64,000 nucleotides of DNA. Source: Vicinamibacteria bacterium. Lineage in GTDB: Bacteria > Acidobacteriota > Vicinamibacteria > Fen-336 > JAGNNV01. Below the pieces are notes generated by a model, which worked only from the letters and a program-made list of their open reading frames with translations, searched no databases and was not told where the DNA came from. The stretch lies in assembly GCA_019694155.1 (NCBI GenBank), contig JAIBCN010000113.1, positions 62,001 through 126,000 of the forward strand, given 5' to 3'. Below are positions 25,913 through 34,116 of the stretch, in pieces. Within the stretch, counting starts at the first letter, position 1; the number at the start of each line of letters is the position of its first letter. The translations under genes and the position numbers were made by a program.

Positions 25913-26197
25913 TCACTTGCCGGCTTTGCCGATCGCGTAGACGTCCTGGAGATTGTCGTGCGGACGCGGAATGACGTGGACCGAAACCAGTTCGCCGACC
26001 CTGCGGGCCGCCGCCGCACCCGCGTCGGTAGCCGCCTTCACCGCGGCCACATCGCCGCGGCACATCACGGTCACATAACCCGAGCCGATCTTCTCCCAGC
26101 CCACGATCACGACCTTCGCGGCCTTGACCATCGCGTCCGAGGCCTCGACGAGGGCCACGAAACCGCGGGTCTCGATCAATCCAAGTGCTTCACCCAT
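25913..26197 (-). CDS. BMC-H hexameric shell protein
   Basis: 94 residues, one BMC domain: [25 protein letters not shown] at the start and the pore segment [22 protein letters not shown] (about 35-56), then the [13 protein letters not shown] strand. Six copies form a hexagonal tile that makes up the facets. It is the first gene of the operon, with a strong AAGGAG site 7 bp before its ATG, fitting the high amounts of hexamer a shell needs. No BMC-T (trimer) gene or enzyme gene accompanies it. Confidence 0.95.
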   Translation of the reverse strand: MGEALGLIETRGFVALVEASDAMVKAAKVVIVGWEKIGSGYVTVMCRGDVAAVKAATDAGAAAARRVGELVSVHVIPRPHDNLQDVYAIGKAGK

Positions 26198-26325
26198 CTG
26201 AATTCTCCTTTGTGCGGCTCTTGCCTGGTCCGTGCTCCGTTGAACCGCACGACCTGGCGCCTACTGTCTTTTATGCGGGCCGCCCAAGTCAAGCGAGGCC
26301 AATCAGAAATAATCTACCGCGAATC
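26198..26325. promoter_or_regulatory. Divergent control region, BMC shell operon / polyamine-type transporter
   Basis: The 128-bp gap between the two operons. On the minus strand TTGACT (26287-26292) faces the BMC genes. On the plus strand TTGAAC (26240-26245) and TACTGT (26262-26267), 16 bp apart, face the transporter. These are candidates only; the shared gap makes joint regulation possible. Confidence 0.3.
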
Positions 26326-27393
26326 GTGAGCCAGGCTACTCCCCGAGAAAAAGCGCGAGGCTCGCTCGAAGTCGCGTCCGTATCGAAGAAGCGAGGGGGG
26401 GCAACTGTCCTCGACCAGGTGAGCCTCACTGTGAACCCGGGAGAGTTCGTAACCCTTCTGGGGCCTTCGGGGTGCGGCAAGACCACGCTCCTGAGGCTCA
26501 TCGGCGGCCTCGACGAAGTCGATTCCGGACGGATCGCCGTTTCCGGAACCGATGTCACCGGGGTCAAGGCGCATCTGCGGCCCGTGCATACCGTCTTTCA
26601 AAGCTATGCGCTCTTCCCGCACCTGTCCGTCTTCGAGAACGTGGCTTTCGGCCTGCGCCTCAAGAACCGGCCGGAGGCGGAAATCAGGAGCCGGGTCGGA
26701 AGAGCGCTCGCCGCCGTTCACCTCGAGGGCTTCGATGCGCGGGCGACCTCCGAGATCTCGGGAGGCCAGGGGCAGCGCGTGGCCCTCGCCCGGGCCCTCG
26801 TGCTCGAGCCCGACATCCTGCTCCTCGACGAACCGCTCGCCGCCCTCGACGCGCAGCTGCGCTCGGCCATGCGCCTGGAACTGGTGCAGCTCCAGCGCTC
26901 CCTCGGCATCACTTTCGTGCTCGTGACCCATGACCTCGAGGAGGCGATCGAGTGCTCGTCGAGGATCGCGGTGATGCGCGAGGGGCGCATCGCGCAGATG
27001 GCGCCTCCCGAGGAGATCTTCGAACGCCCGGCGAGCGTGTACGTGGCGCGCCTCGTGGGCATGGAGAACATCCTCGCCGGGCGGGTTGTGGAGCGCACGG
27101 CCGCGGGCGCGCGCGTCGATCTCGGCTTCGCGCGAATCGAGGTCGCGAGCGTGCCGGAAGGCGAGGAGGCGCGGATCGGGCTCCACGGCGAGCACATCGC
27201 TTTCTCTCGCTCGGGCGAAGGCGTCCGCGGAACCATCGCCGACGTGCGGTACCTCGGCGAGGCCACGCGCTGCCACATCGACGTGGGCGGGGCGACGCTC
27301 GTCGCGAACGTGTCCCCGAAGGAAGTGGTTCGCAGAGGCGACGCCGTCATCCTCGACATCGACGCCTCGTCGTGGGTGGCCCTGACGCCGTGA
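26326..27393 (+). CDS. potA: Spermidine/putrescine-type ABC transporter ATPase
   Basis: 355 residues from the GTG at 26326. It has Walker A (GPSGCGKTT), Q-loop, the ABC signature (SGGQGQR), Walker B (ILLLDEPLAALD) and the H-loop (VTHDLEEA). A C-terminal TOBE domain (about 275-355) marks the MOI-type importers for polyamines, iron or sulfate. The downstream fused permease/binding protein makes a polyamine-like substrate the best guess. Its stop overlaps the next gene's GTG (GTGA). Confidence 0.9.
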   Translation: MSQATPREKARGSLEVASVSKKRGGATVLDQVSLTVNPGEFVTLLGPSGCGKTTLLRLIGGLDEVDSGRIAVSGTDVTGVKAHLRPVHTVFQSYALFPHLSVFENVAFGLRLKNRPEAEIRSRVGRALAAVHLEGFDARATSEISGGQGQRVALARALVLEPDILLLDEPLAALDAQLRSAMRLELVQLQRSLGITFVLVTHDLEEAIECSSRIAVMREGRIAQMAPPEEIFERPASVYVARLVGMENILAGRVVERTAAGARVDLGFARIEVASVPEGEEARIGLHGEHIAFSRSGEGVRGTIADVRYLGEATRCHIDVGGATLVANVSPKEVVRRGDAVILDIDASSWVALTP

Positions 27394-28175
27394 AGGCCAG
27401 GCAGCTTCTGGCGCCCGCCCTGGTGACGGGGCTCGTGCTGTTCGTGGCCCCGCAGTTGATGCTTCTGCAGGCGGCCTCCGACCGCTCCGTCTGGGTTCGG
27501 CTCTTCGATCCCCTCTACGCGACCATCTTCTGGCGCAGCGTGGCCATGGCCCTCGGCACGACGGCGGCCACCCTGCTCGTGGGCTTCCCGGTGGCCTGGG
27601 CCCTCGTGCGCGCGGTGCCGGAGAAAGCGCGGGGCGCCTTCCTGCTGCTCGTGACCCTGCCCTTGTGGACATCCGTCCTGGTGAAGCTCTACGCGTGGGT
27701 CTTTCTTCTCCGCAAGGGGGGCCTTCTTTCCCAGTTGCTCACCCTCCTCGGGTCGGATTCGCCGAGCCTGCTCTACACCACCACCGCGGTCGCGATCGGC
27801 CAGCTCTACGTCGAGCTTCCGTACATGATCCTCCCTATCTACGCTTCGCTGGAGCGGATCGACCGGTCGCTCATCGACGCCGCCCAGGACCTTGGCGCGA
27901 GCCCGGCCAGGACCCTCGCCCGGGTGGTGATTCCGATCGCGGCCCCGGGGATCGTGGCCGGATGCGTCCTCGTGTTCGTGCCTTCGCTCGGCTCCGTGCT
28001 CGTCCCCGATCTCCTCGGGGGCGCCAAGACCGCCTGGCTGGGAACGCTCATCACCAGCCAGTTCGGGACCGCGCGCGACCCCGCCTTCGGCTCGGCCATG
28101 GCTTTCACTCTGAGCGTGCTCACACTGGGCGCGTTTCTCCTCTTCGGGCGATTCCTCGCGAAGGCGCAGGAATGA
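27390..28175 (+). CDS. potB: Polyamine-type ABC transporter permease 1
   Basis: 261 residues with about six membrane helices. The EAA loop that contacts the ATPase is seen as IDAAQDLGASPARTLARVVIPIAAPGI. It starts by GTGA overlap with the ATPase gene and ends by ATGA overlap with the fused gene, so all three are made together. It resembles PotB; the substrate is inferred from family and context. Confidence 0.9.
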   Translation: MKARQLLAPALVTGLVLFVAPQLMLLQAASDRSVWVRLFDPLYATIFWRSVAMALGTTAATLLVGFPVAWALVRAVPEKARGAFLLLVTLPLWTSVLVKLYAWVFLLRKGGLLSQLLTLLGSDSPSLLYTTTAVAIGQLYVELPYMILPIYASLERIDRSLIDAAQDLGASPARTLARVVIPIAAPGIVAGCVLVFVPSLGSVLVPDLLGGAKTAWLGTLITSQFGTARDPAFGSAMAFTLSVLTLGAFLLFGRFLAKAQE

Positions 28176-29974
28176 AGCGGCTGCAGGGGCTGCTCGTGGG
28201 AACCCTGCTGTTCCTGCACCTTCCCGTCCTCGCCCTTGCCGTCTTTTCGTTTTCCCGCTCGCGTCTCTCCGCCTCCTTCGATGGGCCGAGCCTCGTCTGG
28301 TACCTGAAGCTCCTGAACAACGGTCCGCTGATGCGGGCCATGGAGAACTCGCTCATCGTGGGCAGCCTGGCGACCTTCATCGTTCTGGTTCTCGCGACCG
28401 CGGCCGCCCTTGGCTCGCGCGCGGGATCGGCCCGCGTCCGCGCGCGCTCCGAGTCCTTGTTCCTCCTGCCTCTCGTCACCCCCGAAATCGTCTTCGGCGC
28501 GTCTCTCCTCGCCTTCTTCTCCCGGCTGCTCATCCCCCTCGGCCTCGGCACGGTGATCGCCGCGCACGTCATCTTCTCGCTGTCCTTCGCGTTCTTCGTC
28601 ATCCGGGCCCGCGTTCACGCTCTGCCCGCGGACGTCGAGGAGGCGGCGAGAGACCTCGGCGCGTCGCCCGGGCAGGTGTTCCTGCGGGTCACCCTTCCGC
28701 TCCTCGCCCCCGGCCTCGTGGCCGCGGGCCTCCTCACCTTTTCGCTCTCCATCGACGACTACGTGGTGACGTCCTTCGTCTCGGGGGCTGGGGGGACGAC
28801 GCTTCCCGTCTACATCTACTCGCTGCTCAAGAGCTCCCTCTCTCCCGAGATCGCCGCGGCGTCCACTCTCCTGCTCGCGGCCACGACCCTGCTCCTCCTC
28901 GCCACCGCTCTGATCGAGTCGAGGCCGCGCGCCTCGTTCCTCGCCATGGCCGCGGGGCTTTCCATTCTCGCCACACCCGTGGTGCTCGCCCGGTCGCAGG
29001 CCTCGGGCACACGCGAGCTCAATCTCTACCTCTGGTCGAACTACATCGCCCCCGAGACCATCCGGAAGTTCGAAGAGCGCACGGGAGCGAAGGTGAACCT
29101 GGACGTCTATGACTCGGCGGAAGCGCTCCTCTCGAAGATGCTCGCGGGGAACCCGGGCTACGACGTGATCTGTCCGCCCACCTACGTGCTCGCCCCCCTG
29201 ATGCGCGCGGGCGTCCTGAGCGAGCTCGACCATGATCGACTGCCGCACCTTGGCGGCACGTCGCCCGACTTCGTCGGGCAGGACTGGGACCCTCCGAATC
29301 GCTTCTCCATCCCGTACCTTTGGGGCGTCACCGGGATCGCCTCCGACTCGCGCCTGGCCCCGGGCGTGGATTCGTGGAACGCCCTACTCGACCCGCGCTG
29401 GAAGGGCCGGATCCTCATGCTTGATGACGCGCGCGAGGCCATCGCCTTCGGCGCCCTGGTTCTGGGCCTCGATCCCAACACCTCGGACCGTGACGCGCTC
29501 GCGCGCATCCGGAAGGTCCTCATCGATCAGAAGCCGCTCGTGCGGGCCTACGATTCCGCCAGCTTCGACGACGCGGTCCTCTCGGGCGAGGTCGTGCTCG
29601 CGCAGTCCTGGTCCGGTCAGATCGCGAAGATCATGAAGGAGGCGCCGTGGGTGCGTTTCACCATCCCCAACGAGGGCGCCATGCTGTTCGTGGACAATCT
29701 GGCCATACCCGAGAGCGCCCCGCACAAGGATCTGGCCCACGAGTTTCTCGATTTCGTGATGGAGGGGAAAATCGCGGCCGAGATCTGCCTCACCACCGGA
29801 TACTCGACGCCGTCCGCCGCGGGCCGCGCCCTGCTCCCGCGACAGGTGCAGGACAACCGGGTCCTGTTCCCATCCGAGGCGGAGATGAAGCAGCTGCGTC
29901 CATTCGAGGACCTGGGCGGGGCCGCCGCCCTCCACGACCGGTTGTGGACGGAAGTGAAATCGGGGAGAGACTGA
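28172..29974 (+). CDS. Fused permease 2 / solute-binding protein (PotC-PotD fusion)
   Basis: 600 residues. Residues 1-265 are a six-helix permease with an EAA loop (VEEAARDLGASPGQVFLRVTLPLLAPG). A further hydrophobic helix (about 250-285) leads into a PotD-like periplasmic binding protein (about 285-600), starting ELNLYLWSNYIAPETIRKFEERTG and continuing YDVICPPTYV and GVTGIASDSRL. The receptor is therefore tethered to the channel rather than free. The frame is continuous with no sign of error. A short decayed copy of the binding-protein part lies at 34361-34479. Confidence 0.9.
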   Translation: MKRLQGLLVGTLLFLHLPVLALAVFSFSRSRLSASFDGPSLVWYLKLLNNGPLMRAMENSLIVGSLATFIVLVLATAAALGSRAGSARVRARSESLFLLPLVTPEIVFGASLLAFFSRLLIPLGLGTVIAAHVIFSLSFAFFVIRARVHALPADVEEAARDLGASPGQVFLRVTLPLLAPGLVAAGLLTFSLSIDDYVVTSFVSGAGGTTLPVYIYSLLKSSLSPEIAAASTLLLAATTLLLLATALIESRPRASFLAMAAGLSILATPVVLARSQASGTRELNLYLWSNYIAPETIRKFEERTGAKVNLDVYDSAEALLSKMLAGNPGYDVICPPTYVLAPLMRAGVLSELDHDRLPHLGGTSPDFVGQDWDPPNRFSIPYLWGVTGIASDSRLAPGVDSWNALLDPRWKGRILMLDDAREAIAFGALVLGLDPNTSDRDALARIRKVLIDQKPLVRAYDSASFDDAVLSGEVVLAQSWSGQIAKIMKEAPWVRFTIPNEGAMLFVDNLAIPESAPHKDLAHEFLDFVMEGKIAAEICLTTGYSTPSAAGRALLPRQVQDNRVLFPSEAEMKQLRPFEDLGGAAALHDRLWTEVKSGRD

Positions 29975-29978
29975 GGGC

Positions 29979-30521
29979 ATGGCCAGGCACGTGGCGTTCC
30001 TCCGCGCCATCAATGTCGGCGGCAGCCATGTCGTGAAGATGGGCGCGTTGAAGGCCATGTTCGAGGATCTCGGCTTCGAGAAGGTCGAGACCTTCATCGC
30101 GAGCGGCAACGTCATCTTCGAGACGCCGTCCCGGGACCTCGGCGCGGTGGAGCGGAGGATCGAGCCGTTTCTCGAAAAGGCGCTCGGCCACGAGGTCGCG
30201 ACCTTCGTCCGCTCCCTCGAGGACGTGGCCGCCATCGCGCGCTACCAGCCCTTCCCGGCCGCGGCCATGGCCTCCGCGGTCTCGCTCAGCGTCGGCCTCC
30301 TCAAGGAGCCCCTCCCGAAGGCGGCGCGCGCGGCGCTCTTGAAGCTCAGGACCGACATCGACGATTTCCACGTGAACGGGTCGGAGCTGTACTGGATCTG
30401 CCTCAGCCGGCAGAGTGAATCGAGGATCTCGAACGCGGTCTTCGAACGCGCGCTGAAGGTCAAGGCCACGTTCCGCGGCCGGCGCACCATGGAGAGACTC
30501 GCCGCGAAGTACCCGGCCTGA
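29979..30521 (+). CDS. DUF1697 family protein
   Basis: 180 residues beginning 4 bp after the transporter stop. The family motif RHVAFLRAINVGGSHVVKM and the later ETFIASGNVIFETPSRD segment are present, and the length is typical. The function of the family is unknown; the protein looks cytoplasmic. A decayed copy of its last codons is found at about 34480-34530, part of a larger duplication. Confidence 0.88.
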   Translation: MARHVAFLRAINVGGSHVVKMGALKAMFEDLGFEKVETFIASGNVIFETPSRDLGAVERRIEPFLEKALGHEVATFVRSLEDVAAIARYQPFPAAAMASAVSLSVGLLKEPLPKAARAALLKLRTDIDDFHVNGSELYWICLSRQSESRISNAVFERALKVKATFRGRRTMERLAAKYPA

Positions 30522-30528
30522 GCCCCGC

Positions 30529-30873
30529 CTACTTCGTGACCGTGATGGCCAGCAGCGCCCCGCGGGGCATTTCGACCTCGTCGCCCTTCATGATGAGGAC
30601 GGCCCCCGTGCCCGCGGCCGCGCCGATGACCGTGCCGATGGCGGCGCCCTTGCCGCCGTCCTTGATGGCGCCGACGATGAGTCCGCCCACCGCCGCGCCC
30701 GCGATGATCTTCTTGTCCTTCCCCGAGGTGGACGCGGCGAGGCTGTCGATGGTCTCGGTGACGATGGAGATCTTCTCTCCCTTCTCCATCACCGCATCGA
30801 AGCCCACGACCAGGTGGGCGCGCCCCTTCACCCGCTTCGCTGACACCGCGGTCAGCACGCGGCCGCGGACCTC
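30529..30873 (-). pseudogene. Truncated copy of the glycine-zipper lipoprotein gene
   Basis: This segment is nearly identical to the 3' half of the intact gene at 34533-35207 (same VSAKRVKGRAHLVVGFDAVMEKG region and glycine zipper AAVGGLIVGAIKDGGKGAAIG). Homology stops abruptly at 30873 (GCGGACCTC on the plus strand), so signal peptide, lipobox and N-terminal half are missing. It stays open for about 110 codons, but without export it is unlikely to be functional. It is one arm of a rearranged duplication. Confidence 0.8.
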
Positions 30874-31071
30874 GGCCGCGGCGCGGCCACCCGAATGGAG
30901 TGGCAGATCGCCCTCGTTTCGCTAACGCTCTCGCGCTGGCAACACTTCTCTGTGGCTCCTCGCCAGGGCAACACTGATGCCTCTCGCAGACCGAGACGGC
31001 ACCTGAGTCGTCTCGCCCACCCCGGCGGTGGCGGGCGATATTCGCGGGCTCCTTGATTACCGATCACCGCG

Positions 31072-31104
31072 GGCGGTCTTATGCGCCCTGGCAGTTGGCA
31101 ACTG
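31072..31104 (+). repeat. Imperfect direct repeat, left copy
   Basis: GGCGGTCTTATGCGCCCTGGC followed by TTGGCAACTG. It matches 33178-33218 in the same orientation with gaps. Together the two copies flank the VWA gene 31125-33029. It also contains a CAGTTG-G-CAACTG palindrome. Significance not established. Confidence 0.35.
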
Positions 31105-31124
31105 GTTCCCCCACGCGGCCATGG

Positions 31125-33029
31125 TCAGGGTCGAGCCTCCAGGGAAAGGGGAGCCACGGCGAAGTGGGCCCTGGCGGTCACGGTATTTCGCCCGGGAACG
31201 CCCAGAAGGTCTTGGATTTCGATCTCAGCCGTGTAGGACCCGGGAGGCAGCATTTCGATCTCGATCTCACCGTTGACATCAATGAGGTCCGGAGCCTCGC
31301 GGGAGAGCACATGCGGCTCAAGCTCTCTTACTACCTCCTGGCCCGCGCGGATCCGGGCCATCACCCTCAACCGCACTTCCCGGCCATCCTTCACACGCCG
31401 TGCGTGCGCCACTCGGCACGAAAGCGCTATGCCCGCCTTACCTTCTTCGAAGGTGCGGGCGAGAAGGGCGCCCGGCTCTTCCACCGCTCGTAGGGCCAGG
31501 TTCGAAACAAGGAGATCATCCTTGTTCATGGACAGATCTGCCAACGGTTCGAGGGCCGTCGCGCTTCCCAGCCGGCCGCTGCGCCTGTCCTTCACAGCCA
31601 CATCGACTTGATAGAAGCCAGGCGCGGGCAGGGGTGCTGTAGTCATGAACCGAACAGATCGGTCCCCTCCCTCCGCGAGTTTCGACTTCATTTGGAACCG
31701 CTCCAACTTCACGATGCCGCCCTTTTCGTCAACGAAGCGCAGGAGGACGTCAAGGTCGATACTGGGCGAGTCGCCCTCCGGACCCAGGTTCAGCATCGCC
31801 TTGTCGATGTCGACGACGGCTCGGAACTCGCCTGTTCTGGCCCCGGTCCAGACGACAATCGGGATGAGGCCAACCTCGATCCCACCCGCCGAGAGCGGGG
31901 CATCGAGAGTCGACTCGATCGAGCGCGGCACGAGCTCGCGGGCCTCGGCAAACAAGAAACCATCGCGGTAGACCTCGGGGCGGGCGGTGACCCTGTAGTT
32001 CTTTCCCCTCACTCGCACCTTTACTTTCCGCGCGAGCTTGGCTGGCGCTTTCCCCTCGTCATAGCCAAGGATGTAGTAACCCCGATTCAGTTCCATCACC
32101 TTGCTGAGGTTCTCTGCCAGCATCTCGGTGTTCTCGATCGTCGAGCCGCCCGTCTCCTCAGCGACCATGCCTAGGGCATCGGAAAAGCCGCTTCCGATGC
32201 CACCGGGAGAAATGCCGTAGATCGTGACTCCCGCCTTGTTCGCCAGCGCTACGAGCTTCCGAAGTTCCGCCGTGACTGGGAGATAGGCGGGAGCCGAAGC
32301 GCTGCCGAGCCGAAGCAGGCCGGAGACGATGAAGAGGATCTTTCGAGCCGGAAGGTCCTTGACGCTTGCCACGACCTCCTGAGCCAGCCTGGCCACCTCA
32401 ATGCAATAGCTCGCAAGGCTGTGGCCTCCATCCCCCGGTGAAAGCTGGATAGCCGGCATACCGGGGTTGTGCCATTCTTTGCTCAGTATGTCGGCCGCCA
32501 TTCTCAGCCTGGCCCGGTTCGAGGTCGGCTGATTGAGGATGGGCCGCAGGCTGTCCGCGTCGATGATGGCCACGAGGTCTCGCGGGCGGAGGTCGTGGTC
32601 GATGAAGCGATCGAACATACGGCTGATGCGACGATTCCCCGGCATCATCCCGGCGAGGGAAGAGTTCCCCATCACTTCAACGACCGGCCTCGCGACAATG
32701 AACGTGATGACGCGACGGACATCCTCGGGCCGAGGCTTGCCGCCAGGACGCGGTGGCGACGACTCTCCATCGTCAACAACAGGAACGTAGGTCGCAATCG
32801 CCACGGGAAAGCGCTTCCCATCCGCCTCCACCTCGAAATCGGCAGCGGTCAGGTTCTTGAGCTGCAGACCTTTCCCATCCGTTACGACGGCATCGAGGTG
32901 GATAAGGTTCGTTTCGACGGCAAACACCGGGGGTACGGGGAATGGTAGCTGTGTCGGCGTTTTCGTCTGAGCTTCCGTCCGCGCGACCAGCGCAAGACTC
33001 AAGAGCAGGCGGCACATGGACCTGGGCAA
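31125..33029 (-). CDS. Secreted VWFA-related acidobacterial protein, degenerate metal site
   Basis: I use the TTG at 33029, because GGAGGG lies 7 bp before it; the ATG at 33017 is possible. The product has about 634 residues and a short signal peptide (CRLLLSLALVARTEAQ). The family start (VETNLIHLDAVVTDGKGLQLKNL...DFEVEADG) precedes the VWA domain. The metal motif is lost: VITFIVARPVVEVMG replaces the DxSxS strand. RKILFIVSGLLRLG and YYILGYDEG are recognisable later VWA strands. A C-terminal beta-rich half carries GFYQVDVAVKDRRSG. It sits inside the rearranged segment between the two lipoprotein copies, bounded by imperfect direct repeats. Confidence 0.85.
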   Translation of the reverse strand: MPRSMCRLLLSLALVARTEAQTKTPTQLPFPVPPVFAVETNLIHLDAVVTDGKGLQLKNLTAADFEVEADGKRFPVAIATYVPVVDDGESSPPRPGGKPRPEDVRRVITFIVARPVVEVMGNSSLAGMMPGNRRISRMFDRFIDHDLRPRDLVAIIDADSLRPILNQPTSNRARLRMAADILSKEWHNPGMPAIQLSPGDGGHSLASYCIEVARLAQEVVASVKDLPARKILFIVSGLLRLGSASAPAYLPVTAELRKLVALANKAGVTIYGISPGGIGSGFSDALGMVAEETGGSTIENTEMLAENLSKVMELNRGYYILGYDEGKAPAKLARKVKVRVRGKNYRVTARPEVYRDGFLFAEARELVPRSIESTLDAPLSAGGIEVGLIPIVVWTGARTGEFRAVVDIDKAMLNLGPEGDSPSIDLDVLLRFVDEKGGIVKLERFQMKSKLAEGGDRSVRFMTTAPLPAPGFYQVDVAVKDRRSGRLGSATALEPLADLSMNKDDLLVSNLALRAVEEPGALLARTFEEGKAGIALSCRVAHARRVKDGREVRLRVMARIRAGQEVVRELEPHVLSREAPDLIDVNGEIEIEMLPPGSYTAEIEIQDLLGVPGRNTVTARAHFAVAPLSLEARP

Positions 33030-33177
33030 GAATTGACCCTCCCTTCGGGACACGCAGCCTACCGCTGTCCACCAATGCGAAGATAGCTTGGACCATAGTC
33101 AGCCAAAGCAATCTTGCTCACTCGGGACTCTGCCTCGCAGACCACGAATCCGCTCATATTATGGACACATCAAGCCC

Positions 33178-33218
33178 GGCGGTCTTGTGCCCTTGGCCCG
33201 TAAGGGCCTCGGCAACTG
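33178..33218 (+). repeat. Imperfect direct repeat, right copy, with a small hairpin
   Basis: GGCGGTCTTGTGCCCTTGGC and a later GGCAACTG, matching 31072-31104. It includes a hairpin (GCCCTT / AAGGGC, 7-base loop). It lies in the 243-bp gap between the divergent VWA and thioredoxin genes, which otherwise shows nothing I recognise. Confidence 0.35.
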
Positions 33219-33261
33219 ACTATCTTTCGACTAGCTATTGACTTTGGAGGGTCCAGCTGAT

Positions 33262-33276
33262 ATGCAATCGTCGTGA
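33262..33276 (+). other. Four-codon leader mini-ORF coupled to the thioredoxin gene
   Basis: ATG CAA TCG TCG TGA, with GGAGGG about 10 bp before the ATG. Its TGA overlaps the GTG of the next gene (GTGA). The GTG has no close ribosome-binding site of its own, so it may be reached by reinitiation. Confidence 0.4.
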
Positions 33277-33779
33277 AATCCGCTGCGTCGCGCTTGGAAA
33301 TCCTCGCCAACGTCTGTGTTGTGATCACCTGCCTGATCGTAGCGATCAGTATTCTGCGTCGCCCAACTCCTCAAACAGGGAGGATTCCAAGGTCGCTTGC
33401 CTATTCTGTTGGGGAGAGTTTGGATGGTACTGGAGTTGAGTTCAGGACGCACGAACGCACAGTACTTCTATTTCTCACAACGAAGTGTGGGTACTGCACA
33501 GAGAGTCTGCCGTTCTACGGTCGACTGGCGGAGCGTTTGGCGAAATCTAGACAAGCTCGTTTGGCCGTTCTCTCGCCTGAGCCCGAGGCGTTGGTGAAGG
33601 CGTATCTCAGTACTCACAAGGTGCCGATTCAAGAAGTGATGCAGGTGAAGGCCGGTGTCTTCCGTGTTGACGCGACGCCGACGATTGTGATTGCTGACCG
33701 GGCGGGAAAGGTCGTCGGCACGTGGGTCGGCATTCTTCGGGAGCGCGAGAAGGAAGTGCTTGCAGCAATCGGCCTCTAG
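33273..33779 (+). CDS. Membrane-anchored thioredoxin-like protein, CGYC motif
   Basis: 168 residues from the GTG at 33273. An N-terminal helix (ILANVCVVITCLIVAISIL) anchors the protein, so the thioredoxin domain faces the periplasm. The active site is CGYC (in LLFLTTKCGYCTESLPFY) and the cis-proline loop is VDATPTIVIADRAG. It resembles TlpA/MauD-type oxidoreductases, which handle disulfides of exported proteins. The DNA is visibly less GC-rich than the neighbouring genes. A secreted peptide with eight cysteines follows 43 bp later, a natural substrate candidate. Confidence 0.85.
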   Translation: MKSAASRLEILANVCVVITCLIVAISILRRPTPQTGRIPRSLAYSVGESLDGTGVEFRTHERTVLLFLTTKCGYCTESLPFYGRLAERLAKSRQARLAVLSPEPEALVKAYLSTHKVPIQEVMQVKAGVFRVDATPTIVIADRAGKVVGTWVGILREREKEVLAAIGL

Positions 33780-33822
33780 AGATGTGATGCCCAATCGTGG
33801 GCGCAAAGGAGAGAAACGAGCA

Positions 33823-34116
33823 ATGGAGACACTAGAGAAGAAGGAATCACGCCGCCGGATCGGAAGCAAGTTCGCGGTCTGCTTGATGCTTGTGAGTTTC
33901 GCATTGGCAACAAATCCGTCCCCAGCCTATGCGGAGTGTGCCTTTGGAACATGGGAAAACTGCATGAACGGCGCCGATTGGGTGTACAGCGCGTGCTATT
34001 TCGATTGTGCCGCGAACGGTGGATACGGTGACATGACTCGGTGTCAAGACGACTGCGAGACCATCTACTGGCAAATCGTGAACTACTGCTTCAGCAACTG
34101 CCCCCCGGCACCGTAG
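33823..34116 (+). CDS. Secreted eight-cysteine peptide, unknown family
   Basis: 97 residues from the ATG at 33823, with AAAGGAG upstream; a longer frame starting earlier is less likely. A basic n-region (KKESRRRIGSK), a hydrophobic core (FAVCLMLVSFALA) and an AYA cleavage site predict export. The mature part of about 60 residues has eight cysteines, six of them in three CxxxC pairs (ACYFDC, RCQDDC, YCFSNC), the spacing of disulfide-stapled helical hairpins. Tyr, Trp and Asp are frequent. No known family is recognised. Its partner is probably the upstream thioredoxin. Lower GC content suggests acquisition by transfer. Confidence 0.75.
   Translation: METLEKKESRRRIGSKFAVCLMLVSFALATNPSPAYAECAFGTWENCMNGADWVYSACYFDCAANGGYGDMTRCQDDCETIYWQIVNYCFSNCPPAP

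Noticed and set aside
25847..26197. A BMC-T (trimeric) shell gene
   Set aside because: Only one single-domain BMC gene of 94 residues is present; no tandem BMC domain was found in the window.
30529..30873. An intact small protein of about 110 residues
   Set aside because: It is the truncated 3' part of the lipoprotein gene at 34533-35207, lacking the export signal, so it is listed as a pseudogene.
31080..31110. Terminator formed by CAGTTG-G-CAACTG after the VWA gene
   Set aside because: The stem is only 6 bp with a one-base centre and no T-run; it is more likely part of the imperfect repeat.
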